DNA of 64,000 bases from the NCBI GenBank assembly GCA_033439795.1, contig JAUTDP010000008.1, positions 3,100,001 through 3,164,000 on the forward strand. Direction: 5' to 3'. Within the stretch, counting starts at the first letter, position 1. Every line of letters begins with the position of its first letter. Of this stretch, positions 21,226-33,123 are shown one piece after another. The position numbers and the translations under genes are program-made. Source of the DNA: Sordaria brevicollis. Lineage: Eukaryota > Ascomycota > Sordariomycetes > Sordariales > Sordariaceae. The notes beneath the pieces are model-generated. The model made no database searches, was not told the DNA's origin, and saw nothing but the letters and a program-made list of their open reading frames with translations.

Positions 21226-23473
21226 CTAAGCCCCAGTCCTCGATACTCGTGCTGCGTGAGAAGCTGAAGCCGCAGCGGTTCCTGCCACAGCGGCGGCATC
21301 TTCTTGTCCGTCTCCGCCAAGCCCAACGCCATTGCCGTTGCGGAGCTGCTGGTGGTGGTGTTGCTGCTGGTGTTGATGGCCGTTTCTCAACGACTCTTCT
21401 GTGACTTCAACAACTACCGACAGGTCGTATGTCTCGCGCGTCTCATGAGTCTGGTGATGAGCCTCCCTCGCCTCATGGAACTCATGCTGATGCCCATGTC
21501 CATGCTCATGCTCATGCTGATGCTGATGCTGACTCCCACTCCCGTGCTGCTCGTGCTTCTTCTGCGTTCCATTCCTCCTTAACCCTTCTTCATGTCCCTG
21601 ATGTCCATCAGCTTTCTCCTCCTGCTGCTGACTCTTTCCCTTCTTCTGACGACTCTTGGTCATCTTCTCCCTCAACCTCTTCCAATCAGCCTTCCAGTTC
21701 TCAATACTCCTCACCAGCTCCGGGTCCGCGGCCTCAACGGGCGGGAGGAACTCGTTAACCAAAGTCTCGATGGCGCGGAGTTCGAGACGGAGGTGTTTGA
21801 GTTCGGATTCTTGGCAGGAAATTTCTTCTTCTCTGTTTTTGTGTTGTCAGTCCTGCATACCTAGGTTGGAGGGACAAGGAATGAAGTGATAAAGGCTCAC
21901 AGGTCAGCAACTTCCTTCTCTAGATCCACAATACGAAAGGCGGCTGCTTCTGCTCTCTCTACTAGCAGGGCATGGACGTGCTGTTTTGAGATTGTTTGAG
22001 GTTAGTTGTTGCACATAGAAAGAATGGTTAATAAGAACTCACATTCGACTCCTCCCTCCTCGTCTCCAAGCTCTTCAACACTGCCTCCAACTGAGCAGCC
22101 AACTTTTCAGCTTCGGCCGCTATGCGCTCTGTCTCCTCGACGTCGCGTGGCTTCTGTGGTGTCTGCACTTTCACTTCAGTAACAGACACTGCTGCCGCCG
22201 CCATATCATCAGTATCGCCACCAGCAGAAGATTGTATCTCAGCTGCTTCTGTCAATTTTAAATGCGCCTTTTTGGAGACCCGCGAGGGTGATTGCGATCT
22301 TGACTCGGGCGGTGACGGTTCTGATCCTGAGAAGCTCCTAGCTAACCAACCCGGGGCGGCAGCAGCGGCAGCCGAGGAGGCAAAGGCTAGCATGTCTTTT
22401 AGGGGAGAATGAGGTTGTTGCTCTTCGTCCTCGTTGTCTTTCTCGTCGTCCTCGCTTTCGACCTCACTCTCGTCCTGTCGCTTTCTCGATATCCGTGCCG
22501 AAGACCCAGCATGCTGTTTCGTCATTTTGGACACCTTGGTTGCCGTTGGTTTTCCAGTTATAACCGCCTCCATCTCATCCACCTTGGCATGAAGTTCACT
22601 GATGCTGACATCACTGAGAACACTATGGCTCGTAACCGTCGGTTCTTTCGTCTGTAAATGGTGAATCAAACCCGTCAAGCGTTCCACGAGCACGTCTTTG
22701 CTATCCTGAATGAGATCATCCTGATCTTTGGTTGCTGTTGTTGCGTGAGTGTTTACCCGTACCCGCGGTTGATCCTCTTCGTCGCTCAACTCATCATCAG
22801 CATGAAGAGAATGATTGGTATGCTCGTCGTCATCCTTGATAGCAAGTCGATGAACTGTCCCGTGGCTGTCATTGACGTGAGTGAAGAAGGTCCCTGACCC
22901 AGATCCTGTGCCGTTGCCGTAGCCGGTACTGGGGCGGGAGTTGGTGATGCTGGCAATACTAAAGCTAGGTGCCCGAGACGATGAGCGAACGGCCTGGAGA
23001 GGGGCAGAGAATTGGCGGCGGAAAGGAGAAAGTGGTGAAGACGGCCCCAGACCTAGGCCTCCGACGAGATGATAGAGCGTCGAAGCTGCCTGTGGCGGCG
23101 GTAGATGACGGGGTGAGGGCGAAGGTGAACGGCTGCCGTGTTGATGATGGAGACCATAGCGGTTCCGGTTGTTGGGTGGTGTCTGGGGATGGGAGATGAG
23201 TTGTCGTTCATTATTTGTCAAGGATTCTTGTGGGGGAGAGCCGAAGCCGATGGGGGACTGTAGTCCTTGTCCTTTAGGAGGAGAGGTCTGCGTGATGGAA
23301 CGTACCGGACTGCCTGATGTTGTCGTTGTAAGCCTTGGCAATGGGGAGTGGGATGGAGATTTGTGTTGAGGTGGTATTTGTGAATCGAGGTCCGAGTCTA
23401 GATCCGAATCCGGGTCCGCATATGCTGCTGGGGCCGCAGACGGCCGATGGTCTGGTTCATCATCATCGGGCAT
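21226..23473 (-). CDS. Conserved-looking hypothetical protein with C-terminal coiled coil
   Basis: Three exons: 22043-23473, 21901-21980, 21226-21832 (introns 21981-22042 and 21833-21900). All boundaries keep frame and give about 705 aa. The N-terminal 330 residues are disordered (Pro/Ser/His-rich, many DSD and DDE clusters). A helical coiled-coil segment runs across the splice junctions (EETERIAAEAEKLAAQLEAV, then VERAEAAAFRIVDLEKEVAD, then EEEISCQESEL), followed by PPVEAADPELVRSIENWKAD. The end is His/Gln/Gly-rich. I recognise no named family. The exon join across the heptads is strong evidence for the model. The C-terminus is uncertain: all three frames stay open past the stop at 21226. 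Confidence 0.75.
21833..21900 (-). other. Intron 2 of coiled-coil gene
   Basis: GTGAGC donor and AAACAG acceptor, 68 nt, phase 2, joining EKEVAD-L to EEEISCQE in the coiled coil. Confidence 0.8.
21981..22042 (-). other. Intron 1 of coiled-coil gene
   Basis: GTGAGT donor and AAACAG acceptor, 62 nt, phase 0, joining REESN to HVHALLVERAEA in a continuous helix. Confidence 0.8.
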
Positions 23474-26400
23474 CGTGATGGTTGATGGTCCTCATGGGAT
23501 TTGATATGCCGATGAAACCACCAATGAGGTGTTATGCTTTTGTTGAATTTTGGATAAAGGGCGTATCAAATGTCAAGAATCCAATTGATGAAATGCTAGC
23601 AGTGGAGGCGTTGGTGATGGTTTTGTATCATTTCGATATCCCAAACTTGATGCCTTCCTTCTTACAGGCTGGAATTATGAATTTGATATCGTTGATGGTC
23701 TTGAAGCCCAAAGCAGTTCGAGACGATGTCTTGGCAGTTTTACAGGCTCCTCTGCTTCGTCGACGTAGTGGAGCAATTTCACCGTCGTGTCGCTGTGTCG
23801 TTGGGTACCAGCTGTCAGTAAAGAGGGCGTCAGGTACAGATTTCTACGTTGTAATTTCTTTCATTGTGAAAAAAAAAAGGCGTACTCGAGAAGAAATCAA
23901 AGCAAACCATGCAGACGTGAGTTTCTATAAGTTATGTTGTTAATTCTGTATTGGTCAGGCATAGATTGAAGTTGTCATGGGCGAGGTTCACTTCAGTTGT
24001 GGTTGCCCCAAGTGAGGGAAACATTTTTTGTACAGCCAGAACGGGCAGTCGCGACATGGTCTGAGCTCCTGTGGTTCCCCGGACAGCCGACAGCTCCAAA
24101 GATCTCCATTCTCCGGACGGTCCACTCGGTGAGTGGAAGCCCCCGGACTTCAATTGGGACCAGGTGAGCCCGGCGAGTCATGGACACCAGAGAGTCAGAG
24201 ACAGCGCAAGACCAGGAACGCTGGTGCGCACAGCCAGTGAGAAATAAACCCGATTGTTGCCGAATTGTGCTTTTTGGGAATTGGCGCAAGGAAGAAAGAA
24301 CCGAAAGAGCGGACGAATCGGCTGCCACTTTGATGCCCCGCCATGTTTTGTGTCTTTTTGAGTTTGAGGATTGCTGACGGTGATGAGCTTCACAAGTGTT
24401 GGAACAGCATATTTTCTCAGCACATTGCGAACATCTTCTTCTGCGCTCTGATAATCGCTGCTTGGCGACTTGTCAAGACTTGTTTTGTTTACTCTTTACA
24501 GTTCGTCTGAAAGTCCAAACACGCTGTAGAGCATGACGTCAAGTGGAGGTTGAAGAGGTATCCGTTTTTCAAAGCTCTTGTTATTGATAATGGTAGTGAC
24601 CTACGAATGCCATAATGGGAGTAGACTGTAGTAGACTGTAGTAGACTGTAGTAGACTGTAGTAGACTGTAGTAGACTGTACTTATCTTTTGACTTCTGAC
24701 AGCTGTTTTGAGACGGTCTTTGAGATGTCTGAAAACTCTACCAGTAGAACTCTCAATCACATGTTCAACTCATCTCTCTCGGCTTCTCACTTTCCCCTGG
24801 TCTCGACTAGTACATACCACAATGAGTTTGATAGGTAACGTACCAAGAGTCCAAGACTTGATAGCTTCTTCCAAAAGCCAACTCACAGCTCGTGACAACT
24901 TTCCAATCTTGAAAACCTGTCTGGTAGTGAAGATCCAGGAAGATCTGATTTCGCAACACCGAAGTGTCCGCGTCTCGGCGGCTGACTGTCGGGAAGACTG
25001 AAAAGTCACGGCAAGTTCCTCCATGTCTCTCCTTGTCACATCAACTCCTCACTGTGTTTACTGTCTCTGCGTGTAATTGAGGGGTCCCCGTGTTTGCAGC
25101 GCCTGTGTCTTTCAAAGTGTGGGGTAAGCTACACTACCGACAACAAGCCGGCTTCCGCCGCAACGCAACGACACAACTCAATCTGAACTCCAGAGTTTCG
25201 TCTGATGAGACTCTGACGAGTGTTGAACCCTGGTGGTCCTCGGTAGAGGTTGGTGCTAAAGATGACTGATTTGAGATGGCTATATGATATATCCGACATT
25301 CTCCGCCCTTTGGGTCCTGGGGTCAAACCGTCAAAGTCTAGGAAATCCAATAGCAGCGCGGGATATCAGGAACAAGGGGGAGTACAAACGCAATGGAACC
25401 TTGACTCGAGGGTGCCGTACGATATTGGCATCGCAATAGTCACCACTGTCGGGCGAGAGGGAGTTGAGTTGTTGTTGTTGTGCTTCCACTTTTTTCAACT
25501 TTCACTTGTGCTCTCTACATTCTTGTGGACGGGAGGGACGGGAGTGGTGCAAGCTGCCTGGCTGCATAGGTAACCTCGAAGAATGAAGATGTGTGAATCC
25601 CGATTGTTGGCTGTTAGGACACGGTCGCTGTGCAAGTACATTTCGGTAGCTTGCAGTAACAGACACTCACCACACTGTGCATGTTTTCCACTTCCCTTCG
25701 CTTTCCACTTTTCCACTTTCTTGTGTCTGACATCCAATGGGGACCCCGCCAATTGCTCTCGCCCTGATGAGGTTGAAGGTTGACTGTGTTTCCCGTTCCC
25801 CGGCTCCATGGAGTCCTTTTTAGTGCCGTGACTAAGAAGCTGAGGCACATGAACAACTAACTGACTCTCTCTTTCTTCCCCAAATTCCATTCCCTATAAC
25901 CCGACTACGAGTACACTATTTCCTGCGCTTTTGCTTTTCTCTTTCTTTTCTTTCCCTTCTGTCGTATTTCTTCTCCCTTTCTTCCCCCAAGGGAGCTGTT
26001 TTGACTTTGCGCGCTGGAATTGGCGACAACTCCTAAAAGAATCGCCAACCACCAACAGGATATCATTTCCCATATCAACCAGCACTAACAAATTCCACTT
26101 GCGTCATTGTCGCCGGATCCGCTTGCCTCGGTTGTGCCGACCCTGGGCCATCTTTTGCGCCCGACTGGCTTGACTGGCTTGACTGGCTTGTCCTACAGGG
26201 AAGCCTACCAGAACCCTATCGGCCGATACCTCGTGCCCACATCTTCGGACGCCGCCCTGTCCGGTACCTCTAGATAGACGTAGCTGTACCCCCATCAAAG
26301 CCGTCAACCCGCACCAGGCACCGTGCAGTGCAGTTCCCGCAACAGCAAAAGTCCATCTTCCTCCGAACAACCAGTCACTCTTCTTCAACCATTCCTGAGC

Positions 26401-26623
26401 AGCAGTACACTCCTAGCCAACACTCAATACCCAAGAAACGCCCTGATCGAAAATACCCAATTGCGGTCCGACTCATCCGGAACGACAAGCGACGCCTCTT
26501 TTAAACTTGTGCATGGTGCACGGCAGCCCGATCCTGCACTCCAGCACTCCGGCACTCCGCAGCTCCTCTACGACATCAATTGGCGACAGCGATAGCGGCG
26601 ACGGCCCGTAAACACCAGCCAAG
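23474..26623. other. Long gene-free interval upstream of the mitochondrial kinase
   Basis: About 3.1 kb with no gene I can support. Contents: the promoter of the coiled-coil gene (left), a six-copy 10-bp tandem repeat at 24621-24680, C/T-rich leader-like sequence at about 25900-26000, and a three-copy GACTGGCTTG repeat at about 26162-26190. ORFs present are short and without domains. Confidence 0.45.
24621..24680 (+). repeat. 10-bp tandem repeat, six copies
   Basis: Six perfect consecutive copies of GTAGACTGTA in intergenic DNA. Confidence 0.95.
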
Positions 26624-28167
26624 ATGTCGTGGAAAATGAGCGAGAAGCTTATGGACACCATCCGGCACTATGCAAGCTTTCCTGCTACCGGCGTCAGCTT
26701 GCGCCAGATGGTCCAGTTCGGCGAGAAGCCTTCTACCGGTAAATATTCCCAGAACCGTGACTCTTCGAGAAAGCGCCTTGCCCTTGCTAACCGGCTCATG
26801 TGTCAAACCTTCAGGAACTCTATTTCGCGCCTCCCAATTCCTTGCTGAAGAGCTCCCTATCCGTCTTGCGCACAGAGTTCAGGAGCTTGATAACCTCCCA
26901 GATGGCCTTAACGAGATGCCTTCGGTCAAGAAGGTGCAGGCTTGGTACGCCCAGTCGTTCGAGGTGCGCACACTCTCCGCTTTTCATCCTGTCTTCCCTC
27001 TATCCCACCATGTGTGAATATCTAACGGGTCGACGATAGGAAATCACACAACTGCCACGACCACACCTCGCGAAAGATGTCAGGGAAAGGTTGATGAGGC
27101 CGTCAAGAAGCGGGAGACAAACTTACCTACCGGAGGCGACACCAAACCCAAGCATAGAAGAGGGGCAGTACACGTCGCATAACGGAGGAAGCTTCGTAAA
27201 CGGGCTCAACCACAAGAAATTCTCGGCCTCAAGAAGATACTTCGCTATGGTCGATGACACAGGGGATTGGCCTCCCGATCTACACCTTTACAACCAAAAA
27301 TTTGCGCAGACTCTGCACAAGATCAAGAGGCGGCACGACAGCGTCGTCACAACCATGGCGCAGGGTATCCTTGAATACAAGCGCAAGAGGCAACGCATGC
27401 AAATCGACCACAACATCCAGTCCTTCCTCGACCGCTTCTACATGTCGCGCATAGGCATAAGAATGCTTATCGGGCAGCACATTGCCCTGACGGACCAGAA
27501 CCACTATCGCGATCCTTCCTATGTCGGTATTATCTGCACCAAGACCTATGTCAAGGATCTCGCCCAGGAGGCCATTGAGAATGCCCGATTTGTCTGCGAG
27601 GACCACTACGGTCTCTTTGAAGCCCCCAAGATCCAGCTGGTCTGCAACCCCAACCTCAACTTCATGTATGTGCCAGGCCATCTGTCGCACATGCTCTTCG
27701 AGACGCTCAAGAACTCGCTGCGTGCTGTCGTCGAGACCCACGGCCAGGACAAGCAGGAATTCCCCGTCACCAAGGTCATTGTTGCTGAGGGCAAGGAGGA
27801 CATCACCATCAAGATCTCGGATGAAGGAGGCGGTATTCCCCGTAGCGCCATCCCGCTTGTTTGGACCTACATGTACACCACCGTCGATCGCACACCGAAC
27901 CTGGACCCCGACTTCGACAAGAGCGACTTCAAGGCCCCCATGGCCGGTTTCGGCTACGGACTTCCCATTTCGCGCTTGTATGCGAGATACTTTGGTGGCG
28001 ACCTTAAGTTGATCAGCATGGAGGGGTGAGTAGTAGTAGCCCGGGGTTTTTTTTTTTTTTTTTTTGAGGCGTGATGTGATGCATGCTAACGATTCCGCAA
28101 CAGATACGGAACCGATGTCTACCTGCACCTCAACCGGTTGTCAAGCTCGTCGGAACCTCTGCAATAG
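26624..28167 (+). CDS. Mitochondrial protein kinase, pyruvate dehydrogenase kinase / BCKDH kinase family
   Basis: Four exons (26624-26738, 26815-26963, 27040-28025, 28104-28167) give 437 aa. The N-terminal helical BCDHK domain includes SFPATGVSLRQMVQFG and FLAEELPIRLAHRVQEL, with the SRIGIRMLIGQHIAL segment at about 224-238. A GHKL ATPase domain follows: N-box LFETLKNSLRA (about 307-317), G1 DEGGGIP (349-355), G2 GFGYGLPISRLYARYFGG (from about 391). Family members phosphorylate and inactivate the E1alpha subunit of a 2-oxoacid dehydrogenase in the mitochondrial matrix. A roughly 50-residue insertion (about 106-155) separates two parts of the N-domain. Pyruvate dehydrogenase is the likelier target, but BCKDH cannot be ruled out. 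No strong presequence is visible. The third intron holds a 19-nt T run and GCTAAC branch site. Confidence 0.9.
26739..26814 (+). other. Intron 1 of mitochondrial kinase
   Basis: GTAAAT donor, GCTAAC branch site, CTTCAG acceptor, phase 1. Confidence 0.85.
26964..27039 (+). other. Intron 2 of mitochondrial kinase
   Basis: GTGCGC donor, CTAAC branch site, GATAG acceptor, phase 0, joining QSFE to EITQLPRP. Confidence 0.8.
28026..28103 (+). other. Intron 3 of mitochondrial kinase
   Basis: GTGAGT donor, long T run, GCTAAC branch site, AACAG acceptor, phase 2, joining SMEG to YGTDVYLHL. Confidence 0.9.
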
Positions 28168-29554
28168 CAACCAGCAGTCATGAGGGGTAGCGGAAGAAGC
28201 CCAGGAACCGCATCCCAAGGATTGACGCTGCCATCGTCACTGAGATACATGAAAAAACGGCTTAAGGACCTCGAGGTCTCGGAGCGCAAGCAGGTTGGCG
28301 ACACCGAAGCCACGGTCCACCCTCCATCCCCATCTCAGCCCGTGCCTGAATCGGCCTTCTCCTCGGGAACCGGAGTAAGAACCAAAGACAGCGCTCTTTA
28401 AAAGGAGACAGACACCTTACCGATTAAAAAGAGAGCGTGTTTTGTGTTAATGCTTTGTTTTTTTCTACTGCAGGTGGGAAACATGTTGGGTGGATTCGGT
28501 CGGCTTTTTCTCGTTTTGTCAACTCTGTCGTTCGGCTGGTTCGGCTTTTCGGTTACTCGAAGCGGTTGAGATGGAATTTCTCCAACGTACCTACCTACCA
28601 TACCATACCATACCGGATAGACAAATAATTGTACGAAAGCATTACGAACGAACGAACTCACAAACGCGGACGAAAAAAAGGAAATATGACAACATATAGG
28701 CGCATCATACCACGACGACAACGCACAGCATAGGAATTGGCGCTTCACATCGGAGTCAACGGGAATTGGATGAGGGGAGAGAGGAAGAATCGGTCTGCCC
28801 ACTGCGGTCACATGTCAACCTTGTAGACAACCGAAAATGAAGGGATTATCATGTCATGTCATGTCATGAAGCAAAGAGGGTGTGAAGAATGAGGGGTTGA
28901 CAACTGAGCGGAGGACAACGACCGAACCCTACATACGCAAGCGAAGAAAAGCCTACGACAAGGCGGTTCAGTCGCAACGAAGTGAAGAAGAAATAAAACA
29001 CTCATCCTTTATACACCTCAGTCACGCCGTGAGGCCTCTGTTTCTTGGACATATGGAAACAAACATGGATATTCGAGTATCTTGTACGCACGGCATGAAT
29101 ATCGAGTATACATATATACGTTAGGAAGCTTGCATGGCTATGGTGATTGAACTATAATTGAATCGGTAGAACCCAGAGCATGAGCGTATTCCATCATCAT
29201 CAGGGGGTCTATTTGTGATAAATATTCGATCGTAAAAAAACCCTTCTATCCTAGCTCTAGTTATGGAAGACCTCAAGGAGAAAGGCAAGAAACACCATGA
29301 GTACCACCCGACTCTGGTTAGAGATAATAATATAGGTTACAACCGACGCCTCACCTTGGGGAACAATCATCCGATTCTGCTCCCTTCTTCCAAGTCTCGC
29401 ACTTAGGTATCTCTCTCGTCAAAAAAAAAAAAAAAAAAAGACCATCGTATTGCTCGCTCAACCTTACTCAACACCGACCCATAAACCGTTTTACTTATGA
29501 CTTTTACTTCATTACTTTTACCTTTTACCACTAATAGCTTTTGATCCGGAACAG
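28168..29554. other. Convergent intergenic region (3' flanks)
   Basis: 3' flanks of the mitochondrial kinase and sphingosine-1-phosphate lyase. It includes a CATGT/TCATG short repeat at about 28849-28868, a TACCA repeat near 28596-28615, and an A run near 29420-29439. No supported gene. Confidence 0.5.
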
Positions 29555-31552
29555 TTAGGCCTTATACAACAAATCCAAAAACCCCCTCGCCAAATCCACC
29601 ACCACGCTCTTATTCGGCAAGCTCCCCGCCACGCCATACAACGCCGCCGTATCGCCCTGGGCCTTTTGCTTACCCGTTTTTGTGTTGCCTCCCATCTTTA
29701 GCGCCTCCACTTGCCTCACCCTTTCCTTTTCTCTCTCCTCTTCTACAACAGCTTCGAGATCGGAGGCAAGTCGCTCCCAGTTCTTTGCCACGGGAGCAGT
29801 AACGGCGACGTGAATGGCGGGAGGGTTTTGTAGCGCGTTCAGGTGCCACCCGCGGGAGGACATGCCGTCGGCGATGTCGTAAATGTTTAGATCCCCTCTA
29901 GCCTGGAAAGCGAGGACGGACACCAATGGGTTACCGAGGATTTCCAGTTCTTGCGCCAGGGTGGGGTGAGTGCGGATATGCTCCGCCAGCTTCTTTGTGC
30001 TGCCAACGATTTCCGTGCAGGACTTTAGGTATCCTTCTTCGCCGACGGACATTAAGCTAGCCCAGCACGCTGCGATGAGCGCACCGGGGCGAGAGCCGGC
30101 GATGCCGGGGGAGGCGTACACGCCTCCTGACCATGAGGGGTCGACGAAGTACTGGTAGGCGCGAAGCTCGGCGGTGCGGTAGAGAACGGTGGAGTTTCCT
30201 TTGGGCGCGAAACCGTATTTGTGTGTGTCGCAGGAGATGGAGGTGACGCCTTTCAGGCGGAAGTCGAAAGGTTGGGAGTCGAAGCCGGCTTTGTCAAGGA
30301 AGGGCACCAAAAAGGAGCCGAGGCAGCAGTCCACGTGCAGTGGGATCTTCTTGCGCAGGGCGAGCTTGGATAAGGCGGAGATGTCGTCGATGATGCCGTG
30401 CGGGAAGTTGGGCGCGGAACCGACGAGGAGGATGGTGTTGCGGTTGATGAGCCGGCTTACGCGCTTGACGTCGACTTGGTAAGAAGGGGAAGGGCAGGAG
30501 ACCAGGTGGAGTTTGATCTTGAAGTACTCGGCTGCTTTGCGGAAGGCCGTGTGAGCGGTCTCGGGGATGATCATCTCGGGCTCAGTGACGCCGCGCTCGT
30601 GGTAGGCCTTTTGGCGCGCGGACAGGATGGCCATGAGAATGGACTCGGTGCCGCCGGAGGTGGAAACGCCGGCGGCTCCGGGGGGTGCGTTGAAGAGGGA
30701 GAGGACCATGGCTACGACTTCGGCTTCCATCTTGCGGACTCCGGGGAAGACGTCCGGGTGGATCGGGTTGGCGACGGTGAATTTACCGTAGGCTTCGGTT
30801 TGGAGTTTAAGCAGATCGTCTTCGCCCGAATAGACGGCGCCTGAGACGTAACCGTCTTCCCAACGCGTGTGGTCCATGGTTGCCAAAGCTTCGAGTTCCT
30901 TCCGAATGGCGTCTTCGGCCCAGCCCTCCTTTGGTAGAGACAGGTAGCGGGTTTGGCCGGCCGGGATCATCTTGGCTTGCATCTTGGTGAGGGCATCGTC
31001 AATCTGGGCGCGCACTTTGGTGCGGACGCCGGGGAGCCGAAGGAAGTAACCGTAGAGAATGCGGCGGGCGTCGGTGAAGAGCTCGAAGAGGGTGCCAAAG
31101 AGACCGCGGCCTTTGAGCTTCCACAAGGCGCGACGGGTCCAGCGAAGGAGGAAGAGGAAGAAGACGATGTTGCGGATTCTGTAGTCACATTGTCAGTTAG
31201 TTAGGTAGTTTAGGTGGTCAGATCTGTGTAAGTGATGGTGTAGCTTGGTATGGTGTAAGTCGACGACGGGAGTATGCGACTGATGTAAGACATGCCGTCC
31301 ATATGCGATTTGCGATTGCGGTTGGAAGAAGAGTTGGCTGAGGTTACAAACCGAACCGTCTTCTGTGCATGATGACGGTGCCGGTCGTCGTAATACTTGT
31401 ATAGACTATCGTGCGCAACTGGTAGAGAAGATTTGAAAAACTCACAAGTCAACATTGAGGTTCACCACCTGCATCGGATTCCTCGGCCTCGACCTCTTGA
31501 CGCTGTCAATGCCCTGCCGGAGGCTAACAGGCATGCGCGAGGTGCCCGGCAT
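29555..31552 (-). CDS. Sphingosine-1-phosphate lyase (Dpl1 family)
   Basis: Two exons (31446-31552, 29555-31178; 267-nt intron) give 576 aa, close to yeast Dpl1 (589 aa). Joining the exons gives a short N-terminus, then a single membrane helix (IRNIVFFLFLLRW, about 37-49) that anchors the enzyme in the ER membrane. The PLP-dependent decarboxylase-fold domain follows: STSGGTESI for cofactor phosphate binding, HVDCCLG with the Asp that contacts the pyridine nitrogen (about D319), and the Schiff-base lysine in SCDTHKYGFAPKG (about K356). It cleaves phosphorylated long-chain bases to an aldehyde and phosphoethanolamine, the exit step of sphingolipid catabolism. The first ATG (MPGTSRMPVSLRQG) was chosen; the second Met, six codons later, is also possible. 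Confidence 0.93.
31179..31445 (-). other. Intron of S1P lyase gene
   Basis: GTGAGT donor after NVD-TT, CTGAC branch-like site and CTACAG acceptor, phase 2. Joining produces the continuous transmembrane helix. At 267 nt it is long for this genome, so an extra unseen exon is possible but not needed. Confidence 0.75.
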
Positions 31553-33123
31553 CTTTTATGCTGTTCAACAGTCAAGCACGTAAGATGTTGTTGACTTTTG
31601 ACAGACAGGAAAAAAGAGGTATAGATGTTGGTGTGGTGGTTGAAATGTAATGACCCGGGGTAAATAATCCGAGGAAGAGAACGACCCAGAGAGGTTCTTG
31701 AAAGAAAGACGGAAAGAGAAAAGAGAAGCAAGTGGAATCAATCTGGGTGGAAACCCCCGGGATAATGAGATCACTTATTCATGAATACGTAGCGAATAGC
31801 GGACGCGTAGTGAGGTGTTTAGTGCTTGCATTAAGAAGGCCTGAACACTTCGTTTAGCAGGCTTGCTTGCGGGGAATTGTCACTGTCCAGGGAACCACAG
31901 TCACAACCGAGGGACCTCGAGACAACAACAAACTGAACTGACGGAAAAGACAAAGCTCGGCGTGGGTGCAGCGTGGCCAGCCCACGGCAGCGTGGCGATT
32001 GCAACCATTCAAACCATTAAACAGCGAACAGCGTCGTTTTGGTGATGTTTTCCCCGCTCACTTACAGCTTGTGTACACACTGCCGCTCCGTCCGCGGGCT
32101 CCGTTCCGTTCGGTTGTTCCAGGTTTGTGACAAACTTCCGGGGAAGCCGGCATCACTGTCAGTCCAGCTGGCAGTCGAGCCGCTTCTTGTCAGGTTATTG
32201 CCGAGGACCAAAGTCCCAAAGGAAACTGGAAGCGAAGAGGAGGAGGGTTGGGGTAGAGAATGGGCCAAGGCTTTGAGACTTTGAGAGTCGAGACATCGAG
32301 GTACCTTTTCCCCACCGTTCCCTTGCCGTTATCCGAAGAGAACATGGAAGGTCAAGAAAGCGATGAATTCACAATCACATGCATGGAGGCCGAGACCACC
32401 ACCACCGCCACTGCCGCTTATCATCAATGGTGTTCTGACGTAGCACCTTGATGGCTCTATTCTCTTGGTATTAGCATAATCTTCAGTCAAAAATCACAGT
32501 TAACTTTCCCTTTTTTATCCTTCCCATACAAGGTACTCGTAAGTAGCAGTAACTAATCGTCCAAACATGACCGCCAAAGTTCATTCGCCGCCCAGCCTCC
32601 CCATATTCCTGATTCTAATATTACGTTTACGTCGTTCTCGTCTTTACATATAATCCATATCTGTTCAGTGGGTATCTGTCCCACATACCCTCTTCCTCAT
32701 TCCCGTGTTGTTCAGATCTCATGGTAAGCAAATAGCAAGAACATGCCTCCTCAAACGTTCTCATCTGATCCCGATTGGTATCTGTACCAGGGCGAAGGGA
32801 CCCCTCCTCTCCAAGTAGCGAAGACCCCTTTTGCGGTACACTCCCTCCCTCCCGGCTCTGGAGCCCGTATTATTCGTTGAACTGAGTGTGTGTCATGTAG
32901 ATGGTGATGGCGGCGGTGCTAGTCGTGGCAGATTCATGAAACGAATTCGTCTCCCGTAGTCGAACGCCGTCTCGAAATGAATGCGACGACCGCGATCGGC
33001 TCTTCGTATCGGTCGCTCAACCTGATCGTTTGATTCAGTACCGAGGTCGCGTTCATGATATCGAAGAAGCTGAAAGTGCCTTCTTTGGCCTGCTATCTTG
33101 CATCACCTAGCCTTTGCTCGTCT
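31553..33123. other. Intergenic region between S1P lyase promoter and mannosyltransferase 3' end
   Basis: Unique sequence with small ORFs lacking domains. No RNA gene or repeat stands out. Confidence 0.4.

Noticed and set aside
24621..24680. CRISPR-like array
   Set aside because: Direct 10-bp tandem repeat without spacers, in a eukaryotic genome.
27280..28128. 282-codon minus-strand frame
   Set aside because: Shadow of the mitochondrial kinase exon; no family motif.
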